This document shows positions 41,710 to 50,814 of a stretch of 64,000 nucleotides of DNA, piece after piece. The position numbers were made by a program, and so were the translations under genes. The notes beneath the pieces were generated by a model. That model searched no databases. It was not told the origin of the DNA and saw only the letters and a list, made by a program, of their open reading frames with translations. Source of the DNA: Mobiluncus sp034180645 (GTDB lineage Bacteria; Actinomycetota; Actinomycetes; Actinomycetales; Actinomycetaceae); the NCBI RefSeq assembly GCF_034180645.1, contig NZ_JAXFNY010000011.1:62001-126000 (forward strand). Reading direction: 5' to 3'. Each line of letters opens with the position of its first letter. Positions within the stretch are counted from its first letter, which is position 1.

Positions 41710-42477
41710 ATGCGTTACCAAAAGACAGTCGCCAGTGTCTTGGGGGCAGCACTGCTTGCCGTAGCGTTGAGCGGATGTGCCGGCACGAAACAGACTCTGG
41801 ACAACCCTGCCAGCGCTTACATCAAGCAAAAGGATTCTCTGCCAACGATGGTGAAACAGTTTTCCGGCCCGAACCTGGCCATTATTTTGGGTGGGCTAAA
41901 GATTAAGGGCGACAGCTTGAAAGTCTATGACGAAGAAACCACCGCATCGATGCGCTCCGCGGACCATCAAGCCTTGGATTTGCTGCGGGAAACCACGTTC
42001 AAACCCGAAATGTGCCAGCAAAAGCTCATGGACTCCTATACCGACAAACCGGAAATCCCCGCGGCTTTTTCCCAAGCTAACCTCAACAATCACGCTACGG
42101 TAGTGCGCTCTCAACTGCGGGCCTACCCGTCCGTGGCGCAGGCCCAGAAAGCGATTCAAGTCCAGCGGGATTTGGCTCAAGCCTGTCCCACCTACGCGGT
42201 GACGACTCCCGGAGGCGCCAGCTCCCAGCAAACCACCGCCGCGGCGGATTATCCGCTTGACGGAGCTCAAGACGGCTTGATGATGACTTACGGAACGGAC
42301 CGCGGTGAAGGCCAGATTGCCCCCACCGAAGTCGGGGTGTTTCAGCGAGTCGGCAACTTGGAAATTCGGGTGTATTTTGATGGCAAAAATCCCGTCATGG
42401 ATGCCAACGAGGCTCGCGCCGAATTGCAGGAATTCGTAACGTACCTGGGGCAAGCTCTGATTGCGAAAGCAAAGTAA
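41710..42477 (+). CDS. Lipoprotein of unknown function
   Basis: A 255-residue predicted lipoprotein: signal peptide with lipobox LSGC (Cys23). The mature part has three further Cys (at PEMCQQK, QACPTYA and the lipid Cys itself excluded) that may form one disulfide. The layout resembles extracellular sensor-like domains of actinobacteria, with a C-terminal VFQRVGNLEIRVYF strand. RBS gagga at –7. It is 64 bases downstream of the ABC-F gene, where TAAACT at 41676–41681 may be its –10. Function unknown. Confidence 0.75.
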   Translation: MRYQKTVASVLGAALLAVALSGCAGTKQTLDNPASAYIKQKDSLPTMVKQFSGPNLAIILGGLKIKGDSLKVYDEETTASMRSADHQALDLLRETTFKPEMCQQKLMDSYTDKPEIPAAFSQANLNNHATVVRSQLRAYPSVAQAQKAIQVQRDLAQACPTYAVTTPGGASSQQTTAAADYPLDGAQDGLMMTYGTDRGEGQIAPTEVGVFQRVGNLEIRVYFDGKNPVMDANEARAELQEFVTYLGQALIAKAK

Positions 42478-42481
42478 CTCC

Positions 42482-42495
42482 CGAGGAAAGCCTCG
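42482..42495. terminator. Small hairpin between convergent genes
   Basis: CGAGG-AAAG-CCTCG, a 5-bp stem with a 4-base loop just after the lipoprotein stop, followed by no clear T run. Weak candidate terminator. Confidence 0.25.
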
Positions 42496-42543
42496 TCCCG
42501 GTTCCAAATGTTTCTGGTAGCGGCCCGCCTGGAGCCGGCGGCG

Positions 42544-43656
42544 TTAGCTGCGCGGAGTGCCACTAATGTACGGCTTGGGAATGGGGGCTTCGTCGCCCAA
42601 ACGCGCCGCCCAGGCTAGGGGCAGCGACGGATCAGTCAGCAAAGGCCGGCCGACCTGGACCACGGAGGCTTGACCGTTGACCAAAATCTGTTCAGCTTGT
42701 GCCGGTTCGGTAATCATGCCGACAGCCGAAACGGGCAAGGGCCCCCGGTCTTGAATCTCGGTGGCGTATTTCACCTGGTAACCCGGGGCCTGTGGAATCT
42801 CTACCCCGTCAATCAAACCGCCGGTGGACACGTCGATAAAGTCAACCCCGAAAGCGGCCAAATCCTGGACAATCCGACCCCAGTCCTCCAGAGTAACGTC
42901 GCGCTGTAGCCCGAATGCTCCACTGGGAACCCAGTTAGTCGCCGAAATCCGCATTAGGAGCGGGAAATTTTCCCCCAACTCTCCGCGAATCGCAATGACC
43001 AGTTCACGCCAAAATCGGAAACGCCCCTGTAAATCCCCGCCGTATTCATCGGTACGCTGGTTGGTCAGCGGAGAAATGAACTGACTCAACAGGTAGCCGT
43101 GGGCGCCGTGAAGTTCCACAAAATCGAAGCCGGCCGCCAAAGCGCGGCGGATGGCGCAGACGAAGTCCGCTTGAGTTTTGCGTATATCCGCAGGGGTCAT
43201 TTCGCGAGGAACCTCGTGGCGAGAGGTAAACGGAATCGGGCTGGGCGCAATGGTATGCCAGCCTATGCCTCCCAGGGAGGAGTCCTCGGGAGCCAGGGGC
43301 GTGCCGGAAGGAGACGTGGAGGCTTTCCTGCCGGCGTGAGAAATCTGGATACCGGCAGCCGCGCCGCCCTCTTTGATGAGGGTGGCCAGCCGGGCAAAAG
43401 CCGGAATTTTTTCGTCCCGGTCCAGCATCAAATCAAAGGGCGTGATGCGCCCCTCCGGGCTGACAGCGGTCGCTTCCACGATGACGGCGCCCACCCCGCC
43501 TGACGCCCTGGCTCCATAATGAACTTCGTGCCAATCGTTAGGCCAACCCGCGGAGGGACCCTCGGAAGATGCGGTAAATTGGCACATCGGCGGCATCCAC
43601 AGACGGTTGCGGGTTTCGAGTTTTTTCAGCCGAAACGGCGTAAAAAGGTGGGACAT
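42544..43656 (-). CDS. NADH:flavin oxidoreductase, old yellow enzyme (YqjM class)
   Basis: An FMN-dependent ene-reductase of 370 residues. The N terminus has PFRLKKLETRNRLWMPPMCQF; the Cys in this position is the redox-tuning residue of YqjM-class enzymes. QISHAGRKAS and FVELHGAHGYLLSQFISP carry the active-site His pair, and TNQRTDEYGGDLQGRFRF the FMN phosphate region. The physiological substrate is unknown; related enzymes reduce alpha,beta-unsaturated carbonyls in stress defence. There is no RBS, but TAGAAT lies 6 bases upstream of the ATG. Confidence 0.94.
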   Translation of the reverse strand: MSHLFTPFRLKKLETRNRLWMPPMCQFTASSEGPSAGWPNDWHEVHYGARASGGVGAVIVEATAVSPEGRITPFDLMLDRDEKIPAFARLATLIKEGGAAAGIQISHAGRKASTSPSGTPLAPEDSSLGGIGWHTIAPSPIPFTSRHEVPREMTPADIRKTQADFVCAIRRALAAGFDFVELHGAHGYLLSQFISPLTNQRTDEYGGDLQGRFRFWRELVIAIRGELGENFPLLMRISATNWVPSGAFGLQRDVTLEDWGRIVQDLAAFGVDFIDVSTGGLIDGVEIPQAPGYQVKYATEIQDRGPLPVSAVGMITEPAQAEQILVNGQASVVQVGRPLLTDPSLPLAWAARLGDEAPIPKPYISGTPRS

Positions 43657-43662
43657 GGGGTA

Positions 43663-43668
43663 ATTCTA
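43663..43668 (-). promoter_or_regulatory. Candidate –10 box for old yellow enzyme
   Basis: On the minus strand TAGAAT, then TACCCC, then ATG. The spacing of 6 without RBS suggests a leaderless mRNA. Confidence 0.45.
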
Positions 43669-43844
43669 AACGTTACGCTGGCCTGTTGCCTATCTTTCCA
43701 CCATTCAATAGTCGCCAGGCGGCAGGTTGGCGGGGTCTCAGCGACTCGCTAGCCCCGGCAGAGCAGGTGGTAAACCGCTGTTTCGCCAGGTCTGAGCCGC
43801 GAACCAAACCGGCACCGGACTGAAAATAGCGCCGCACGTACCTA

Positions 43845-43874
43845 TTGAACCCGTGTAGCACGCTGCGCTACAAT
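43845..43874 (+). promoter_or_regulatory. Promoter and operator of the toxin–antitoxin pair
   Basis: TTGAAC at 43845–43850, 18 bases, TACAAT at 43869–43874, then six bases and the antitoxin ATG: a near-consensus promoter giving a leaderless transcript. TGTAGC/GCTACA (43854–43872) is an inverted repeat in the spacer, a probable operator for autorepression. Confidence 0.65.
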
Positions 43875-43880
43875 AGAACT

Positions 43881-44123
43881 ATGCAAGCCACCCTAACCCA
43901 GCGGGAACTGCGCAACGAATCCGGACGCGTGATGCGAGAAGTCGCGTCCGGTGCGACATTTATTGTCACTTCCAACGGTCGACCGGTCGCCGAGCTCAGC
44001 CCCATACAGGACACCTGGTTTTCCAACACTGCCGCGGTTTTGTCACGGTTCAGCGGAGCTCCCGCGGTGGATGGCGGCTCTTTAAAAGCTGACATCGACG
44101 GTTTTGTAGACATGGGTGTCTGA
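43881..44123 (+). CDS. Phd/YefM-type antitoxin
   Basis: An 80-residue antitoxin. The N-terminal dimeric DNA-binding fold is recognised by LTQRELRNESGRVMREVASG and FIVTSNGRPVAELSPI, as in Phd and VapB of this type; the C-terminal 35 residues should bind the toxin. The start at 43881 is chosen over one 36 bases upstream because the promoter overlaps that longer N terminus. Its stop overlaps the toxin ATG by one base (TGATG). Confidence 0.88.
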   Translation: MQATLTQRELRNESGRVMREVASGATFIVTSNGRPVAELSPIQDTWFSNTAAVLSRFSGAPAVDGGSLKADIDGFVDMGV

Positions 44124-44524
44124 TGTCCCGACTCGAATACGGATTATTGGACACCTCGATAATCATTGATATAACCGAGCTTCCCGCCGACTCCCTGCCC
44201 TTGCACAGCGCCATCAGCGCCATCACTCTGTCCGAACTGGAGGCCGGGGTTTATGCCGCCAAATCTGAGATAGAACGCTCCGCCCGTCTGGATCGATTGC
44301 AGCGCACCGAGACAGCGTTCTCACCTATCCCTTTTGACGCTTCCGCCGCCCGTGCTTATGGCCGAATCTATGCGGCAGTTGTTGCTCTGGGCCGAAAACC
44401 GCGGCGCCGCTTCGCCGACCTCCAGATTGCCGCCACCGCTCTGGCACACAATTTGCCCTTGTTCACCAGGAATCCGGACGACTTTTTCGGCTTGCACGAA
44501 CTAATCTCCGTATATCCCCTCTGA
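44123..44524 (+). CDS. vapC: PIN-domain toxin (VapC-like)
   Basis: A 133-residue PIN-domain ribonuclease. The acidic residues that bind Mg are visible: LLDTSIIID near residue 8, LSELEAGV (Glu), RRRFADLQIAATA (Asp) and the final NPDDF. VapC toxins cut tRNA or rRNA and are inhibited by the adjacent antitoxin. The target cannot be deduced. It is convergent with the suf operon end, 66 bases away. Confidence 0.9.
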   Translation: MSRLEYGLLDTSIIIDITELPADSLPLHSAISAITLSELEAGVYAAKSEIERSARLDRLQRTETAFSPIPFDASAARAYGRIYAAVVALGRKPRRRFADLQIAATALAHNLPLFTRNPDDFFGLHELISVYPL

Positions 44525-44590
44525 TAGCAACACCCAAACACCCCGGAAACGCTGCTTCGCCCGGAGATGCGGGTGGGGAACCTAGTGACC

Positions 44591-45067
44591 TCACACGTTG
44601 AAACCGAGGGCCCGCAGCTGCTCGCGGCCGTCCTCGGTGATTTTGTCCGGACCCCACGGCGGCAGCCACACCCAGTTGATGGATACGGTTTTCATCAAAT
44701 CTTCCAGTACGAAACGGCACTGGCGCTCAATCATATCCGTCAGCGGACAGCCAGCAGAGGTCAGGGTCATGTCAATAACCAGGTCGTCTCCGTCCAGATG
44801 CAGTCCGTAAAGCAACCCCAAATCCACGATGTTGATGCCCAGTTCCGGGTCGATAACGTCCTTCAGCAACTCCACGATTTCTTCCACCAAGGCACGTTTC
44901 TCTTCGGAAAGTTCCGCGCCCGGTTCCGCCACGGTATCCGCCGCTATCCCGTCAACCAAGGTTGTAGACCCGGCTGGTGCGGTATTGACCTCTGACTCCA
45001 CCGCCGCGCTGGTCTTCGGTGCACCCAACTCGTCCAATAGCTCTTTACTCAAGGGTTCTTCACTCAT
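44591..45067 (-). CDS. sufT: SufT-like Fe–S assembly protein (MIP18/DUF59 domain)
   Basis: A 158-residue protein with a DUF59 domain in residues 60–158: LKDVIDPELGINIVDLGLLYG and the Cys motif TSAGCPLTDMIE. Such proteins help Fe–S protein maturation. Its N-terminal 55 residues are acidic and probably disordered, longer than in most homologues. It overlaps sufU by 4 bases and is the last gene of the suf operon. Confidence 0.92.
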   Translation of the reverse strand: MSEEPLSKELLDELGAPKTSAAVESEVNTAPAGSTTLVDGIAADTVAEPGAELSEEKRALVEEIVELLKDVIDPELGINIVDLGLLYGLHLDGDDLVIDMTLTSAGCPLTDMIERQCRFVLEDLMKTVSINWVWLPPWGPDKITEDGREQLRALGFNV

Positions 45068-45615
45068 GGGTTTGTCCTTTTGTTGTTTTGTGTGGTTTTA
45101 GGGTCACAAGTCCGGTTCATCACTCGCGGGTCACAGTGCGGCGCCACCTGGGTACCGCCGCCGGTTCCATCTGTCGCCGCAGCTTGGGCCAGCGCATCTT
45201 TCAAAGCCATCCACCCCAGCAGGGCGCATTTTACGCGGTTAACATAGCGGGAAACGCCTTCCAGGCTGGAGGCATCGCCCAGACGATCGAGCAAATCCTC
45301 ATCCACGCCCCGGCCTCGTGAATGCATCATTTCGTTGAAATCCTGTTCCAGCCCGTGCACAGTTTCCAGGTCTTGGCCCTCCACCAGCTCCCACATCATC
45401 GACAGGGAGGCTTGCGAAATCGAGCAACCGTGCCCGTCCCACACTAGGTTGCGCAACTTTCCGTCCGCCACTTCTACCTGCAGGGTGACCTCGTCTCCGC
45501 AGGTCGGATTGACCTGGTGGGAACTGGCAGCCCAGCCGGGCAGGGTGCCGGCGCCGTGCCGAGCCTTGGACTGCTCCAAGATGAGCTGCTGATACAGGTT
45601 TTCCAGTTCGTTCAC
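45064..45615 (-). CDS. sufU: SufU, zinc-dependent sulfur transfer protein
   Basis: Accepts persulfide sulfur from SufS. The 183-residue IscU/SufU-fold protein has Cys in NPTCGDEVTLQV, DGHGCSISQASLSMM, and VKCALLGWMALKDAL, with the insertion between them typical of SufU rather than IscU. The C-terminal 30 residues are polar. It follows sufS by 19 bases and overlaps sufT. Confidence 0.94.
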   Translation of the reverse strand: MNELENLYQQLILEQSKARHGAGTLPGWAASSHQVNPTCGDEVTLQVEVADGKLRNLVWDGHGCSISQASLSMMWELVEGQDLETVHGLEQDFNEMMHSRGRGVDEDLLDRLGDASSLEGVSRYVNRVKCALLGWMALKDALAQAAATDGTGGGTQVAPHCDPRVMNRTCDPKTTQNNKRTNP

Positions 45616-45634
45616 TTGTGTTCCTTCTGTCTAT

Positions 45635-46936
45635 TCAGCTATCCCCTGGCGTGACACCAAAGAACTTTGCGGCCTGCGGTAGCGCTTGCAGCCAGCGGTC
45701 AATCTCATCAATAGTCGTGGTGGGACCAAACGTGGCCCGCGTGGAGGCGTTCACCCCAAAGAAACGATGCAGGGGAATGGCGCAATGATGGCCGACCCGC
45801 ACCGCCACGCCTTGAGAATCCAAGTATTGCCCAAGGTCATGAGGGTGAATCCCTTTCATTTCAAAGGACAACACCCCAGCGCGATGCGTCATGTCGGTGG
45901 GACCGAGCAGTTTCACGCCAGGAATCTCCACCAACCTCGGCAGGGCGTAAGCGGTGAGGGCCTGTTCGTGTGCAGCGACCCGTTCCATCCCCAGCCCCTG
46001 CAGGTATTGGCACGCGGCGGCCCACCCCACAATCTGGGCGACCGGTTGGGTGCCAGCTTCGAAGCGGTAGGGTGCCGGCAGGAAAGTCGTTTCCTCCACT
46101 GTCACGTTTTCAATCATGGAACCGCCGCTGAGGAACACTGGCAGCTGTTCGAGCAGCTCACGGCGTCCCCACAGGGCTCCCACCCCGGTGGGGCCGAGCA
46201 TCTTGTGCGCGGAAAAACACGCGAAATCAACCCCGAGCTGATCGACTTCCAGCGGCAGGTGGGCACTGGATTGGCAGGTGTCCATAACGACGATGGCACC
46301 GACCGCCCGGGCGGCAGCAATAATTGGCGCAATGTCCGTCACCGCCCCGGTCACGTTGGACAGGTGTGTGAACGCAACGACCCGCGTGCGCGGCGTAATG
46401 ACGTCCTCTAGGCCGCTCACGTCCAGGCGCCCGTCGGGGGTCAACTCGATGACTTTTGTCACGGCTCCGGTGCGTTTGGCAACCAGCTGCCACGGCACCA
46501 AGTTGGCGTGATGCTCCGCCCTGGTGAACACGATTTCATCGCCCGGTTGCAAGGCAAAAGGTCCGCCCGTGCGTTCCCAAGTGGCGGCGGCGAACCCGTA
46601 AGCCACCAGGTTCAGTGCCTCAGTGGCTCCCGAGGTCCACACGATTTCTTCGGGGTCGCTCACTCCCAAGAAGTCCGCCACGTCCTGGCGGGCATCTTCA
46701 AACAAGGCCGTCGCTTCGTCGCCGAGCTGGTGAGTGCCCCGGTGTACTGCCCCGTTGTGGCGGCGGTAAAAATCGTCAATGGCCTCCAACACGACCGCCG
46801 GCTTTTGTGAGGTTGCCCCCGAGTCTAGGTAGTCGATGGGCTGACCGTCGCGTCCCAAAACATTGAGGATTGGGAAATCCGCGCGAATCCGGGCGAGCTC
46901 CGCCGCGCTAAACTCTGTCGCCGGGCCTGTTACCAT
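45635..46936 (-). CDS. sufS: Cysteine desulfurase SufS
   Basis: A PLP enzyme that removes sulfur from cysteine. The 433-residue class V protein has YLDSGATSQKP, HRGTHQLGDEAT, FTRAEHHANLVPW, VVMDTCQSSAHLP, the Schiff-base Lys in FACFSAHKMLGPTG, and the active-site Cys in VAVRVGHHCAIPLH. It belongs to the group II desulfurases that act with SufU. It starts 33 bases after the sufC stop. Confidence 0.96.
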   Translation of the reverse strand: MVTGPATEFSAAELARIRADFPILNVLGRDGQPIDYLDSGATSQKPAVVLEAIDDFYRRHNGAVHRGTHQLGDEATALFEDARQDVADFLGVSDPEEIVWTSGATEALNLVAYGFAAATWERTGGPFALQPGDEIVFTRAEHHANLVPWQLVAKRTGAVTKVIELTPDGRLDVSGLEDVITPRTRVVAFTHLSNVTGAVTDIAPIIAAARAVGAIVVMDTCQSSAHLPLEVDQLGVDFACFSAHKMLGPTGVGALWGRRELLEQLPVFLSGGSMIENVTVEETTFLPAPYRFEAGTQPVAQIVGWAAACQYLQGLGMERVAAHEQALTAYALPRLVEIPGVKLLGPTDMTHRAGVLSFEMKGIHPHDLGQYLDSQGVAVRVGHHCAIPLHRFFGVNASTRATFGPTTTIDEIDRWLQALPQAAKFFGVTPGDS

Positions 46937-46969
46937 GACAATTCCGTCCTTTCGCCGCTCGCGCCGCCC

Positions 46970-47734
46970 TTAGGCAGCCGTCGAGGCTCCCAGGTACTTG
47001 TCGTAGCCCTCGGCTTCGAGTTCATCGGCCAGTTCCGGTCCGCCCTCTTTGCTGATGCGCCCGTCCACAAACACATGGACAAAATCGGGGTGAACGTAAC
47101 GCAAAATCCGGGAATAGTGGGTAATCAGCAGGATTCCGGTATTGGCGGCCTCATGCACTCGGTTGATGCCCTCGGAAACCACCTTAAGAGCGTCAATGTC
47201 CAAACCGGAATCTGTTTCGTCCAAAATCGCGAACTGCGGCGCCAACAGCTGCATCTGCAGGATTTCCAGGCGTTTCTTTTCCCCGCCGGAAAAGCCCGCG
47301 TTCAAATCCCGGCTGGCAAATTCTTTCTCCATCTTAAAGTCGTCAAAAGCGCCGTTGACTTCTTTCATCCATTTGCGTAACGCCGGAGCCTGCCCCGCCA
47401 CCGCAGTTTTGGCGGTGCGCAAGAAGTTCGACACGCTCACCCCGGGAACCTCGACCGGGTACTGCATCGCCAGGAACAGTCCCGCCCGAGCGCGCTCGTC
47501 CACACTCATCTCCAAAATATTCTTGCCGTCCAGCCGGGCTTCACCGTCGGTGACCTCATACTTCGGATGTCCCGCCAGGACATAGCTCAAAGTCGATTTG
47601 CCTGAACCGTTGGGTCCCATAATGGCGTGTACTTCGCCGGAGTTGATGGTCAGGTTTACGCCTTTCAAAATCTTTTTCGGCCCCTCCGGGGTCTCCACCT
47701 GGGCTTTGAGGTCCTTTACTTCCAACACTGACAC
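46970..47734 (-). CDS. sufC: Fe–S assembly ATPase SufC
   Basis: The ATPase of the SufBCD scaffold. The 254-residue protein has Walker A GPNGSGKSTL near residue 40, the SufC-type signature FSGGEKKRLEILQMQLL, Walker B FAILDETDSGLDIDAL and the switch His in ILLITHYSRIL. It lies 66 bases after the Rieske gene. RBS is aggag before the start. Confidence 0.97.
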   Translation of the reverse strand: MSVLEVKDLKAQVETPEGPKKILKGVNLTINSGEVHAIMGPNGSGKSTLSYVLAGHPKYEVTDGEARLDGKNILEMSVDERARAGLFLAMQYPVEVPGVSVSNFLRTAKTAVAGQAPALRKWMKEVNGAFDDFKMEKEFASRDLNAGFSGGEKKRLEILQMQLLAPQFAILDETDSGLDIDALKVVSEGINRVHEAANTGILLITHYSRILRYVHPDFVHVFVDGRISKEGGPELADELEAEGYDKYLGASTAA

Positions 47735-47800
47735 TGTTTTCTCCTGTTTCCTTTTTCCATTCCAAGCCGTTCGGCACGCTCCGCGCTGAGACGGGCTTTG

Positions 47801-48112
47801 TTATGCTTTCACATCCACGGCGACGAACCCGTCGGTAATTTGGACGGGGTAAATCTGAAGGGGGTCGTGGGCCGGCGACTGCGGCTCGCCGGTTTCCAGA
47901 TCGAACTGTGCCCCGTGCGCGGCACACTCCACGCAGCCATCCTCAATGATGCCGTCCACCATGGAGAACCCGGCGTGCGGACATTCCTTTGCCATCGCGT
48001 GGAAATCTCCCTCATCGCTGCGTAAAACCACGATTTCAACGCCTTCCACCGTGACTTCTTTGCCGGTTCCCGGCTCAATTTCATCGATACTGCCAACTTT
48101 GGTAAAACTCAT
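47801..48112 (-). CDS. Rieske-type ferredoxin in the suf operon
   Basis: A 103-residue [2Fe-2S] protein. The Rieske ligands are visible: ECPHAGF (Cys-x-His) and CVECAAHGAQFD (Cys-x2-His). Similar ferredoxins are embedded in the suf operon of many actinobacteria; they may supply electrons for cluster assembly, but this is not shown. It overlaps sufD by 4 bases (ATGA). Confidence 0.93.
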   Translation of the reverse strand: MSFTKVGSIDEIEPGTGKEVTVEGVEIVVLRSDEGDFHAMAKECPHAGFSMVDGIIEDGCVECAAHGAQFDLETGEPQSPAHDPLQIYPVQITDGFVAVDVKA

Positions 48113-49278
48113 TGCAAACTCCCTACACTCAGGTGACTATCTACGGTTTCCAATACGTAGTCAGTCAGTTCCGGTATTTCTAACATATTCAATAGTTCCG
48201 CATAGAACGCGCGCACGACCAGTCGTTTCGCGTTGACCGCGTCGATGCCGCGGCTTTGCAGGTAGAACAGCTGTTCGTCGTCAAATCTGCCGGTCGCTGA
48301 AGCGTGTCCGGCACCTTCGATTTCACCGTTGTGAATCTCTAGGTTCGGCACGGAATCCACGCGAGGCCCCTTGCCCAGCACCAGGTTTCGGTTCAGTTCG
48401 TAGGAATCCGTCCCGAAAGCCTGCGGCCCGATACCGACGTCACCGACCCACACGGTGCGTGCCTCTTGGCCTTGCAAAGCACCCTTGTAGGTCACTCGGG
48501 ACTTCGATTTTTGCCCCTTGTGCTCGATAAACAGCCGGTGTTCCTGATGTTTCCCCGCGTTGGTAAAGTACAGACCCAGCAGGTTTAGATTGCTGCGTTC
48601 TGCGGGCAGATTCACTCCCATCGCGATGCGTACTGAGTCCCCTCCCAAGGTGACGTTGACGTGTTTCACGCTGGAGTTTTGCCCCAACGTCATCTGTTGG
48701 GTCGCCATATGCACCGCGGTATCGTCCCAGGCTTGCAGGCTGACCACGTTCAGTTTCGCGTCCGGCTCCGCTTTTACTTCCAAAGTCTCGTTCAGGGAGC
48801 CGCCGCCGCGATGACGCAGCACGATGGTAGCTTGGGACGCTTTTTCCGCGTATATCCGCACGTGACCGACGGTGTCTGGCCCCTCGGCGGTGACGTCAAT
48901 CCAGACCGGTTGACTCACCGCACCCGTAACCGCTACATCGAGGGTCTGGGAAATATTATTCCAGCCAACCACTCCAGCACGGTCGAAAGGGGCTCCAGCC
49001 AGCGGCGACAACCCCGCCACTGCGGACAGTTTCAGGGTCAGATCCGCCTCGGGTTGGACTGGTTCGTCGGTACGCAAGGCCACACCGTCCACGGCAAACT
49101 TGGCGCTACCGCCCTGGAGAGATTCTTCCAGCAAACTGGAGAACCGCGATAACGGGGTGAAGCGCCAGTCTTCTTCCCGCCCGGTCGGCATCGGAAAATC
49201 CTCAACGGAAGTGGAAGTCAGTCGGGTTGGGGTCGGAGCGGCCAGCGCGCCGCCTGTTGGCACAGTTACTTCAGTCAT
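48109..49278 (-). CDS. sufD: SufD, scaffold subunit
   Basis: A 389-residue SufB/D-fold protein with a right-handed beta helix, as in GSARTVW-like region GQEARTVWVGDVGIG, and the C-terminal RGIDAVNAKRLVVRAFYAELL typical of SufD. It forms the SufBC2D complex. It starts immediately after the sufB stop. Confidence 0.96.
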   Translation of the reverse strand: MTEVTVPTGGALAAPTPTRLTSTSVEDFPMPTGREEDWRFTPLSRFSSLLEESLQGGSAKFAVDGVALRTDEPVQPEADLTLKLSAVAGLSPLAGAPFDRAGVVGWNNISQTLDVAVTGAVSQPVWIDVTAEGPDTVGHVRIYAEKASQATIVLRHRGGGSLNETLEVKAEPDAKLNVVSLQAWDDTAVHMATQQMTLGQNSSVKHVNVTLGGDSVRIAMGVNLPAERSNLNLLGLYFTNAGKHQEHRLFIEHKGQKSKSRVTYKGALQGQEARTVWVGDVGIGPQAFGTDSYELNRNLVLGKGPRVDSVPNLEIHNGEIEGAGHASATGRFDDEQLFYLQSRGIDAVNAKRLVVRAFYAELLNMLEIPELTDYVLETVDSHLSVGSLQ

Positions 49279-50724
49279 TTAGCCCACCGACCCTTCCATC
49301 TGCAGTTCGATTAGTCGATTCAGCTCCAAGGCGTATTCCATCGGAAGCTCCTTGGCGATAGGCTCGACGAAACCGCGTACGATGGTCGCCATCGCTTCCG
49401 TCTCGGTGAGCCCCCGGCTCATCAGGTAGAACAGTTGATCCTCGGACACTTTGGAAACGGTTGCCTCGTGTCCCATTTCAACCTCGTCATTGCGCACATC
49501 CACATAAGGGTAGGTGTCAGAGCGGGAAATGGTGTCCACCAGCAGGGCGTCGCACAGCACGTTGGACTTGGAACCGGTGGCGTTCTCGGCAATGTCGACC
49601 AAGCCTCGGTATGAGGAACGTCCGCCTTGCCGGGAGATGGATTTGCTGACAATGTGCGAGGACGTGTGCGGTGCTCGGTGCAGCATTTTTGCGCCGGTGT
49701 CCTGATGCTGCCCCTTGCCAGCAAAAGCGATGGACAGCGTCTCGCCGTGGGCGTGCTCACCCAGCAGGTATACCGAGGGGTACTTCATGTTGATGCGCGA
49801 GCCGATGTTGCCGTCAATCCATTCCATCGTGGCGCCTTCCTCGCAGAAGGCACGTTGGGTCACTAGGTTCAACACGTTATTCGACCAGTTTTGGATGGTC
49901 GTGTAACGCACCCGAGCGTTCTTTTTCACAAAGATTTCCACGATGGCGGCGTGCAGGGAATCCGACTGGTAAATCGGGGCGGTGCAGCCTTCTACATAGT
50001 GTACGTAGGAGTCTTCGTCAGCAATGATTAAGGTTCGTTCAAACTGGCCCATGCTCTCCGTGTTGATGCGGAAGTAGGCCTGCAGGGGAACCGTGCACTT
50101 TACTCCCTTAGGGACATAGATAAAAGAACCGCCGGACCACACGGCAGTATTAAGGGCAGCAAATTTGTTATCCCCCGCCGGTACGGCCTGCCCAAAGTAT
50201 TCCTGGAACAGTTCGGGGTATTCTTTCAGTCCCGTGTCGGTGTCCAGGAAGATAACACCCTGTTTCTCGAGGTCCTCGCGGATTTGGTGATAGACGACTT
50301 CCGATTCGTACTGGGCGGCCACCCCGTCCACCAGGCGTTGACGCTCCGCTTCGGGAATTCCCAGACGGTCATAGGTCTGTTTGATGTCCTCGGGCAGGTC
50401 GTCCCAGGATTGAGCGACCTTATCGGCAGCCCGCACGAAGTACTTAAACTCGTCAAAGTCCAGGAACTGCAAATCGGGACCCCAGTTCGGAATGGGTTTG
50501 CGCTGAAAAATCTTGAGGGCTTTCAACCTCAGTTTCAGCATCCATTCCGGCTCATCTTTCATCTCGGAGATGTAGCGCACCACGTCCTCATCCAGGCCGC
50601 GTTTCGCGGCTTGTCCGGCGGCATCGGAGTCATGCCAACCGAATTCGTACTTATCGGAAATAGACTCGATAATCTCATCATCCGCGCGCTTTTTCTGATC
50701 TGACTCAGTCAGAGCATCGCTCAT
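49279..50724 (-). CDS. sufB: SufB, scaffold subunit
   Basis: The main cluster-building scaffold of 481 residues. Features are YEFGWHDSDAAGQAAKRGL at the N terminus, VWSGGSFIYVPKGVKCTVP, LNLVTQRAFCEEGATMEWID (Cys region), and the final SRGLTETEAMATIVRGFVEPI. There is no intein in the usual SufB site. It starts 90 bases after the regulator sufR, so it is probably in the same transcription unit. RBS is aaagga. Confidence 0.97.
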   Translation of the reverse strand: MSDALTESDQKKRADDEIIESISDKYEFGWHDSDAAGQAAKRGLDEDVVRYISEMKDEPEWMLKLRLKALKIFQRKPIPNWGPDLQFLDFDEFKYFVRAADKVAQSWDDLPEDIKQTYDRLGIPEAERQRLVDGVAAQYESEVVYHQIREDLEKQGVIFLDTDTGLKEYPELFQEYFGQAVPAGDNKFAALNTAVWSGGSFIYVPKGVKCTVPLQAYFRINTESMGQFERTLIIADEDSYVHYVEGCTAPIYQSDSLHAAIVEIFVKKNARVRYTTIQNWSNNVLNLVTQRAFCEEGATMEWIDGNIGSRINMKYPSVYLLGEHAHGETLSIAFAGKGQHQDTGAKMLHRAPHTSSHIVSKSISRQGGRSSYRGLVDIAENATGSKSNVLCDALLVDTISRSDTYPYVDVRNDEVEMGHEATVSKVSEDQLFYLMSRGLTETEAMATIVRGFVEPIAKELPMEYALELNRLIELQMEGSVG

Positions 50725-50814
50725 CTCTATCCTTTCATTTGAGGTTTTCTCTAAGTCTAGGTAGCCCGGTCGGGGCTTGATAATTAGAAGTTGCCGGGAG
50801 ACTGTCTCGCTGAT

